Part shown: in pieces, positions 13,457 through 19,077 of the stretch | How the letters are laid out: the number at the start of each line of letters is the position of its first letter | Numbering within the stretch: the first letter of the stretch is position 1 | The notes under the pieces: generated by a model | Databases searched by the model: none | Told to the model about the DNA's origin: nothing | The model's input: only the letters and a program-made list of their open reading frames with translations | Assembly (NCBI GenBank): GCA_016186525.1 | Contig: JACPLM010000028.1 | Span: 1 to 20,763, forward strand | Length of the DNA stretch: 20,763 bases | Reading direction: 5' to 3' | Source of the DNA: Candidatus Nealsoniibacteriota bacterium | GTDB taxonomy: Bacteria > Patescibacteriota > Minisyncoccia > Minisyncoccales > MHMH01 | Translations under genes and position numbers: made by a program

Positions 13457-14896
13457 ATGGAAAAATTTAAATTCGTGTTTAAAAAAATATTTACCGACGT
13501 TATTTACGCGGTTATTGCTCTTAGCGTAGCCATAAATGCGCTGTTGGTCTATTATTTGATTTTACTTGAAAGCAGCACGTTGTCTTTATTTTTGCAGTCA
13601 AACAACGCCTTATATAATATCCTCTCGATTGCTTTCACCGCATTGATAAGTATTTTATTCGGTTTATCGGCAAGTTTATTGCTTTACCATTTAAAGTTGA
13701 AACAGGCCTCAAAGAGCGGCGCTGGCAGAAGCGTGTTCGGCGGAATTATTGGAGCATTTGCCACCGGCTGTCCAACGTGCGGCGCTTGGCTGGTTTCTGC
13801 TATAGGCATTGGCGGGGGGTTGGCGGCATTTCCTTTTCAGGGGCTTGAATTAAAGGGTATTGCTTTATTATTTTTGAGCTGGTCTGTGTATTCAAGCGCC
13901 AGCGCTATTTATAATCATGAAAAAGGAGTCTGCTATCCTCTAAAAAAGAGCTGGCAAAGGCATGCGCCTATTTTTGCCGGGATATTCGCCGTCCTTTTAG
14001 TTTTAAACTTGCCGATTTTCGCAGCAAAGTATAATTTGAGATTTTCTTTTCAACCAGATAAGGCGAGTTCTGTTGCCGCTGTTTCAGGGAATATAAAAAA
14101 TGATTCCAGCAGCGATTCCCCAGATATTAATTTGCTATTTCCGGAGCATGGTTACAAGGTTAATGCCTCTTATGGCGATATCGGCCCCAAAATGATTGAA
14201 GCTGGCGTGATTGATTTGGAAAAATTTAAACAAGTTTATGAAAGATCGGGCCGACCGCTTACCGAACAACAATTAAAAATATTAACCGAAGGATCAGACG
14301 AAAAAATAATCGTCAAGGAGGATAACTCCCATTTCCTGCTTAATTTCTTTTGGGCCTTCGGCTTGTTGAATAAAAATTCTATTCTAGAGACAGGTCCTCT
14401 TATGAAATACGGCGGATTGGCGGGAGCGGGTAATTTTGCTTCAACCGGCGGCTGGACTTTAGCAAAATCAAATGCAATGGATTACTATTCAAAGTCAACA
14501 ATTTTAGTTTTGGACGATAAGCAGCAAAAAGAATTGGAAGATTTTACCGATAATGCTTACAGGCCCTGCTGCAATAATTCCACCACCTTTTCTGACTGCA
14601 ATCACGGCATGGCTCTTTTGGGCTTGGGGCAGATTATGGCTGCGCAAGCAGCTACTGCTCAAGAGATGTTTGAGGCAGGAAAATATTTTAATTCTTTCTG
14701 GTTTCCCCAGCAGTATCTTGAGTTAGCTCAATATTTTCAAGCCAAAGAAGGCAAGAGCTGGCCAGAGGTTGAAGCGAGAACAGTTATGGGCAAAGATTAT
14801 TCTTCGGCTTCCGGCTGGTCGCGTGTTCACAGCTGGCTGCAGTCAAACGGTCTTTTAGAGCAGGCGCCATCAGGAGGCGGCGGTTGCGGAGTATAA
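13457..14896 (+). CDS. Cys-rich membrane protein of unknown function in copper cluster
   Basis: This is a 479-residue protein. The N-terminal half has about four to five membrane helices and a conserved-looking loop FATGCPTCGAWLVSAIGIGGG (CxxC at 105/108). The C-terminal half (about 200-479) is soluble and probably extracytoplasmic. It contains RPCCNNSTTFSDCNHGM (Cys372, Cys373, Cys382, His384), resembling a metal site, a helix rich in Met/Gln, and the tail SGGGGCGV with Cys477. Numerous Cys/His residues and its place between a CcdA-like protein and a cupredoxin suggest copper binding or thiol-based metal transfer. I do not recognise a named family. The possibility of two fused modules (a membrane CxxC module and a soluble CC…CxH module) is worth testing. 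Confidence 0.8.
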   Translation: MEKFKFVFKKIFTDVIYAVIALSVAINALLVYYLILLESSTLSLFLQSNNALYNILSIAFTALISILFGLSASLLLYHLKLKQASKSGAGRSVFGGIIGAFATGCPTCGAWLVSAIGIGGGLAAFPFQGLELKGIALLFLSWSVYSSASAIYNHEKGVCYPLKKSWQRHAPIFAGIFAVLLVLNLPIFAAKYNLRFSFQPDKASSVAAVSGNIKNDSSSDSPDINLLFPEHGYKVNASYGDIGPKMIEAGVIDLEKFKQVYERSGRPLTEQQLKILTEGSDEKIIVKEDNSHFLLNFFWAFGLLNKNSILETGPLMKYGGLAGAGNFASTGGWTLAKSNAMDYYSKSTILVLDDKQQKELEDFTDNAYRPCCNNSTTFSDCNHGMALLGLGQIMAAQAATAQEMFEAGKYFNSFWFPQQYLELAQYFQAKEGKSWPEVEARTVMGKDYSSASGWSRVHSWLQSNGLLEQAPSGGGGCGV

Positions 14897-14911
14897 AATA
14901 TATTAAATTAT

Positions 14912-15649
14912 ATGAAAGGTAAAATCGGCATAATTTTAGTTGTTATTGGCGGAATTTTTATCCTTGGCTGGTTTTTGTTTTCTAAATTTTCAGCGCCGGA
15001 GTCAGATATTGTAGCCAGAAACGGGCTCCATTGGCACTCAAATTTAAGTATTAATATTTTGGGCGAAGCTCAAGATGTTCCGGCAGGCCTTGGATTGGGA
15101 AGACTTCCCCATAATCCAATGCACACTCATGACCGCGATAACGTTATCCATATGGAATTTTCCGGAACAGTCAGGGAAGATAACCTTCTCCTTGAAAAAT
15201 TTTTTGAAATTTGGGGAAAGCAGTTTAATAAAGACTGCATCTTTGATAAATGTTCGGGGCCGGATGGGAATCTGAAAATGATGGTTAATGGCAAAGAAAA
15301 TAGCAACTTTGATAATTATATGATGCGAGACGATGATAAAATCGAGATAATTTTTAGCGCCTCGGCCTCTGCGGTTAAAGAAATTAAGGTGCTGGGAACG
15401 GAATTTTCTTTTGAGCCGTCAACCATTGAAGCAAAAAGCGGTGAAACCATAAAGATAATTTTCCAAAATAAAGGATCAATGCCTCACAATTTAACTATTA
15501 ATGGCCCGGGAGTTGCGACAAAGACAGTAGGATCTAGCGGAGAAGATGCGATTGGATTTAAGGTTCCCAGCGCCGGGACTTACTCTTTTGAATGTTCTGT
15601 GCCCGGCCATAAGGAAGCCGGCATGCGGGGAAATCTGATAGTAGATTAA
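14912..15649 (+). CDS. membrane-anchored protein with His-rich domain and C-terminal cupredoxin
   Basis: This is a 245-residue protein. An anchor helix spans residues 6-24. Domain 1 (about 33-148) has the His motif LHWHSNL…HTHDRDNVIHMEF (His40, 42, 71, 73, 80) and two Cys (109, 114). It resembles the HWH/HTHD extracytoplasmic domains seen in archaeal and CPR secreted proteins. Domain 2 (about 155-245) is a blue-copper cupredoxin with a complete type-1 ligand set: His192 (MPHN), Cys228 and His233 (ECSVPGH) and Met238 (EAGM). It should bind copper outside the membrane, as a copper chaperone or electron carrier for the ATPase and thiol system encoded around it. Confidence 0.9.
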   Translation: MKGKIGIILVVIGGIFILGWFLFSKFSAPESDIVARNGLHWHSNLSINILGEAQDVPAGLGLGRLPHNPMHTHDRDNVIHMEFSGTVREDNLLLEKFFEIWGKQFNKDCIFDKCSGPDGNLKMMVNGKENSNFDNYMMRDDDKIEIIFSASASAVKEIKVLGTEFSFEPSTIEAKSGETIKIIFQNKGSMPHNLTINGPGVATKTVGSSGEDAIGFKVPSAGTYSFECSVPGHKEAGMRGNLIVD

Positions 15650-15663
15650 TGTAATATTCCAAT

Positions 15664-16497
15664 ATGGATATTATTAAGGCCTCCGGAGAAAAAGAAAAAT
15701 TCGATAAAGAGAAGTTTTGCCGATCGCTTAGAAGAGCCGGAGCTGATTCCGAGGCAGTTCAAAAGATTTGCGGCGCAATAACAAAAGAAGTATATCCCGG
15801 GATAAGTTCAAGGGAGATTTTCGAAAAAACTCAGAGTTTTTTAAAAAAAGACAATCCGATATTAGCGGCCAGGTATAATTTGAAAAGAGCCATTATGAGG
15901 TTGGGGCCGACCGGTTTTCCCTTTGAGAAATATATTGCCGGAGTATTGGAAGAATATGGCTATACAACTCAAGTTGGAAAACAAGTTATGGGCCGCTGCG
16001 TTACTCATGAAGTTGACGTTATTGCCCAGAAAGAAGGAAAGCATTTTATGATTGAATGTAAATATCACAACAGCGGCGGAATTCGGTCTGACTTGAAAGT
16101 GGCTCTGTACACCTACGCTAGATTTTTAGATGTGGAGGAAGAATGGAGGAAAATTCCAGGCCACAAAAATTTTTTCCACCAAGCATGGCTGGTAACTAAT
16201 ACCAAATGCACAAGCCAGGCTATAAAATATGCCAATTGCGCCGGCTTAAAGATTCTCAGCTGGCGTTATCCGAAAGGCGGCAGCTTGGAGAATCTAATCG
16301 AGAGAAAGGGCCTTTACCCAATTACCATTCTTCCGTCATTTGCAAGATATGCCGGAGAAAGACTGGCCCAGCAGGGGATTATGCTGACTAAGAATTTATT
16401 GCAGTATTCCGCAGACAGCTTATCAAAAAGAACCGGCCTTAAATTGCATATTATTCAAAGGCTTCAGGCGGAAGCTAAGCAGATTATAAATAGTTAG
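15664..16497 (+). CDS. ATP-cone domain fused to Mrr-like restriction endonuclease fold
   Basis: This is a 277-residue cytoplasmic protein. Residues 1-85 form an ATP-cone, the nucleotide-sensing domain of NrdR and ribonucleotide reductases (IIKASGEKEKFDKEKFCRSLRRAG … ILAARYNLKRAI). Residues about 88-200 form a PD-(D/E)xK nuclease domain of the Mrr/type IV type: FEKYIAGVLEEYGY, then HEVDVI with Asp118 and IECKYH with Glu131 and Lys133. A C-terminal helical part follows, with NLLQYSADSLSKRTGL resembling a helix-hairpin-helix. It sits 18 bases before the copper ATPase gene and inside a copper cluster, which is odd for a nuclease. It may respond to nucleotide or DNA stress caused by copper, or the link may only be positional. 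Confidence 0.85.
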   Translation: MDIIKASGEKEKFDKEKFCRSLRRAGADSEAVQKICGAITKEVYPGISSREIFEKTQSFLKKDNPILAARYNLKRAIMRLGPTGFPFEKYIAGVLEEYGYTTQVGKQVMGRCVTHEVDVIAQKEGKHFMIECKYHNSGGIRSDLKVALYTYARFLDVEEEWRKIPGHKNFFHQAWLVTNTKCTSQAIKYANCAGLKILSWRYPKGGSLENLIERKGLYPITILPSFARYAGERLAQQGIMLTKNLLQYSADSLSKRTGLKLHIIQRLQAEAKQIINS

Positions 16498-16515
16498 ATA
16501 TAAAAATAGCATAAT

Positions 16516-19014
16516 ATGAAAAAAGAAGTATTTAAAATCAGGGGCATGCATTGCGCTTCTTGCGCAAATACTATTGAGAAAGTAGTTGCTAATTTAGTCG
16601 GAGTAAAGTCGGCTCAAGTTAATTTTGGGGCAGAAACCCTGTTGGCGGAATACGATGAGTCAAAGACCGGTCCTGAAGAGATAGCTAAAACCGTAGAGGG
16701 CGTGGGGTACAAGCTTTTAATGCCGGAAAGGAAAGAGCCGTCCCTGGTTAAGACTGCGGACGGTAAGGCATTTTTGGCTTTTAAGGTCGTGGGCATGGAT
16801 TCGCCTCATTGCGCCATGATCGTTGAAAAGGCGCTTAAAACTTTGCCCGGCATTGAGAAAGCCGAAGTGGATTACAACAATACCAGAGCCAAGATAGTTT
16901 TTGATCCCAAAAAGATTTCAGGAAAAGAAATTGAGAAAGTTATTGACGATACCGGCTATGAAGCCATTGCGGAAACTTCGGAGGCCCATGATATTTTAGA
17001 AAAAGAAAAACAGGAGCGGGAGAAAGAAATTTCTAATTTAAAAAGGAAGGTGATTATCGGAGTTATTTTTTCCATAGTCATATTTTTGGGCAGTTTTCCA
17101 GAGTGGTTCAGCTTTGTCCCCAAAATTTTAACCAATTATTTCATTTTATTTTTACTAACAACGCCTGTTCAATTTTGGGTGGGCAGCAGATTTTATCGGG
17201 GCTTGGTTGTTTTGTTCAAATACAGAACGGCCGATATGAATACCTTAATATCCATAGGCACCCTATCGGCATATTTTTACAGCGCAGTTGTAACTTTTTT
17301 CCCGGAATTTTTTATGAAGGGGGGCATTTTGCCAAAACCGTATTTTGACACTTCGGCAATAATCATTACTTTAATTTTACTTGGCAGATATTTTGAAACA
17401 ATGGCCAAGGGCAGGGCTTCAGAAGCCATTAAAAAGTTAATGAAGCTGGGAGCTAAAACCGCCAGGATTATAGTTGGGGAGCAAGAAAAAGAAATTGAGA
17501 TTGAAGCGGTAAAAGTCGGAGATATAATTTTGGTCAGGCCCGGTGAAAAGATTCCGGTTGACGGCGAAGTTTTAGAAGGCAAGTCGTCCGTTGACGAATC
17601 TTTGGTTACAGGAGAATCAATGCCGGTAAGCAAAGAGCAGGGTTCAAAAGTTATCGGCTCTACCATTAATCTTTCAGGAGTATTGAAATTCAGAGCCAGT
17701 AAAGTCGGGAAAGAAACTTTGCTTGCGCAGATTATAAAAATGGTTGAGCAGGCCCAGGCCTCCAAAGCTCCGATTCAGCGGCTGGCGGACTTAGTTTCTG
17801 GCTATTTTGTCCCGATTGTTATCGGGATTGCCATTTTAACATTTATTGTTTGGTTATTTTTTGGGCCTTCGCCGGCCATAACTTTTGCCTTGGTTAATTT
17901 TGTGGCGGTATTAATTATCGCTTGCCCTTGCGCCTTGGGGCTGGCCACCCCCTTGGCGATTATGGTGGGTACGGGATCGGCTGCCCAAAAAGGAATTTTA
18001 GTGAAAGACGCCGAGGCCCTGGAAATCGCCCATAAAGTAAAAGCGATTATTTTAGATAAAACAGGAACTTTAACCAAGGGGAAGCCAGAACTGACCGATA
18101 TTAAAACCTTTGGCGGCAACGAGAAAGAGATTTTGCAATTGGCTGCCAGCCTGGAAAGATATTCTGAACATCATTTAGCAAGGCCGATAATCGCCAAAGC
18201 CCAAGCCGAAGGATTGGATTTTTTAGCAGTTGAAAATTTTAAGGCAGTTGCCGGCAAAGGAGTAAAAGCCAATTTGGGCGCCATAGGCAATAGGGGACTA
18301 ATGAAAGAATTGGGCATATCTTTGGAAGATATTGAAAAAGATATCGTAAAATTGGAGGAGGAAGGTAAAACAGCGGTAATTTTGGCTGTTGGAAACAGGC
18401 CCAAGGGTATTTTTGGCATTGCAGATACTCTTAAAGATGAAGCAATCGGAATAGTGAAATCGTTAAAAAAAGAGGGTTTGGAAGTTTGGATGATAACCGG
18501 CGACAATGAAAGAGTAGCAAAGGCTATAGCCGGACAAGTTGGCATAGAAAATATTATGGCTGGTGTACTGCCTAATGAAAAAGCAGAGATGGTTAAAAAA
18601 TTACAAAGCGGAAAAATTGAAAATTGGAAATTGGAAATTGGAAATTCCCGCCAGAGGCGGGTTGTGGCTATGGTGGGCGATGGCGTTAACGATGCCCCGG
18701 CTTTGGCACAGGCAGAACTGGGCATTGCTATGGGCGAGGGCACAGACATTGCCATGGAATCAGCCGAAATCACCTTAATGAGAGGGGATTTAACCTTGAT
18801 ACCTGAAGTAATATCTCTTTCCAAAAAAACTTTGGGAATAGTCAAACAAAATTTATTCTGGGCATTTTTCTATAACGTGGCCTTTATTCCGGTGGCAGCA
18901 GGCGCCTTATATCCATTTTTTGGCATCTTGCTCAATCCTATTTTCGCCGCCGCTGCCATGGCTTTCTCGTCTATTTCGGTAGTTCTCAACTCTCTTCGTC
19001 TAAAGCGAGTATAA
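16516..19014 (+). CDS. copA: copper-translocating P1B-type ATPase
   Basis: This is an 832-residue CPx ATPase exporting Cu+ across the membrane. The first metal-binding domain has GMHCASC (Cys13/Cys16). The second has GMDSPHC, so its first Cys is replaced by Ser96 and it is probably weak or inactive. Next come the TGES loop (365-368), the ion motif CPC (470-472), phosphorylation site DKTGT (514-518), TGDN (661-664) and GDGVNDAP (721-728). The last helices carry the YN (786-787) and MxxSS (815-819) motifs typical of Cu+ specificity. The usual HP motif reads HH (His552-His553). Residues about 700-715 are an insertion encoded by a short repeat. It closes the copper cluster; no copper-responsive repressor such as CsoR or CopY is nearby. 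Confidence 0.96.
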   Translation: MKKEVFKIRGMHCASCANTIEKVVANLVGVKSAQVNFGAETLLAEYDESKTGPEEIAKTVEGVGYKLLMPERKEPSLVKTADGKAFLAFKVVGMDSPHCAMIVEKALKTLPGIEKAEVDYNNTRAKIVFDPKKISGKEIEKVIDDTGYEAIAETSEAHDILEKEKQEREKEISNLKRKVIIGVIFSIVIFLGSFPEWFSFVPKILTNYFILFLLTTPVQFWVGSRFYRGLVVLFKYRTADMNTLISIGTLSAYFYSAVVTFFPEFFMKGGILPKPYFDTSAIIITLILLGRYFETMAKGRASEAIKKLMKLGAKTARIIVGEQEKEIEIEAVKVGDIILVRPGEKIPVDGEVLEGKSSVDESLVTGESMPVSKEQGSKVIGSTINLSGVLKFRASKVGKETLLAQIIKMVEQAQASKAPIQRLADLVSGYFVPIVIGIAILTFIVWLFFGPSPAITFALVNFVAVLIIACPCALGLATPLAIMVGTGSAAQKGILVKDAEALEIAHKVKAIILDKTGTLTKGKPELTDIKTFGGNEKEILQLAASLERYSEHHLARPIIAKAQAEGLDFLAVENFKAVAGKGVKANLGAIGNRGLMKELGISLEDIEKDIVKLEEEGKTAVILAVGNRPKGIFGIADTLKDEAIGIVKSLKKEGLEVWMITGDNERVAKAIAGQVGIENIMAGVLPNEKAEMVKKLQSGKIENWKLEIGNSRQRRVVAMVGDGVNDAPALAQAELGIAMGEGTDIAMESAEITLMRGDLTLIPEVISLSKKTLGIVKQNLFWAFFYNVAFIPVAAGALYPFFGILLNPIFAAAAMAFSSISVVLNSLRLKRV
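18613..18661 (+). repeat. AAATTGG tandem repeat plus CCCGCC hairpin inserted in copA
   Basis: AAATTGG is repeated 3.7 times (18621-18646), preceded by an imperfect copy, and is followed by the perfect hairpin CCCGCC-AGA-GGCGGG (18647-18661). It keeps the copA frame and encodes the extra segment KIENWKLEIGNSRQRR, just before VAMVGDG. Similar AAATTGG runs joined to a GC-rich hairpin are, to my recollection, a dispersed repeat between genes in CPR genomes. Confidence 0.75.
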
Positions 19015-19020
19015 ATAAGT

Positions 19021-19033
19021 GCCTGTGGATAAC
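19021..19033 (+). promoter_or_regulatory. consensus DnaA box upstream of the lexA-fusion promoter
   Basis: GCCTGTGGATAAC is identical over 13 bases to 5454-5466. It contains TGTGGATAA (19024-19032), a perfect DnaA box in reverse, and ends 6 bases before the -35. Confidence 0.5.
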
Positions 19034-19039
19034 CTCCCG

Positions 19040-19069
19040 TTGACACCCGACTGAACGGTCGGGTATAAT
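19040..19069 (+). promoter_or_regulatory. promoter of the LexA-methyltransferase gene
   Basis: There is a perfect -35 TTGACA (19040-19045), an 18-base spacer and a perfect -10 TATAAT (19064-19069). The start is predicted at about 19076, two bases before the ATG. A second TATAAT (19072-19077) abuts the start codon. Confidence 0.85.
19046..19063 (+). promoter_or_regulatory. putative LexA operator (inverted repeat filling the promoter spacer)
   Basis: CCCGAC-TGAACG-GTCGGG is a perfect 6-bp inverted repeat with a 6-base centre that occupies the whole -35/-10 spacer. A dimer bound here would block RNA polymerase, so auto-repression by the encoded LexA domain is the simplest reading. It does not match the Gram-positive (CGAAC…GTTCG) or E. 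coli (CTGT…ACAG) boxes exactly. Confidence 0.6.
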
Positions 19070-19077
19070 TGTATAAT

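Noticed and set aside
18171..18845. Long minus-strand ORF inside copA
   Set aside because: It is antisense to a strongly conserved copA region; the Ser/Pro-rich product has no domain.
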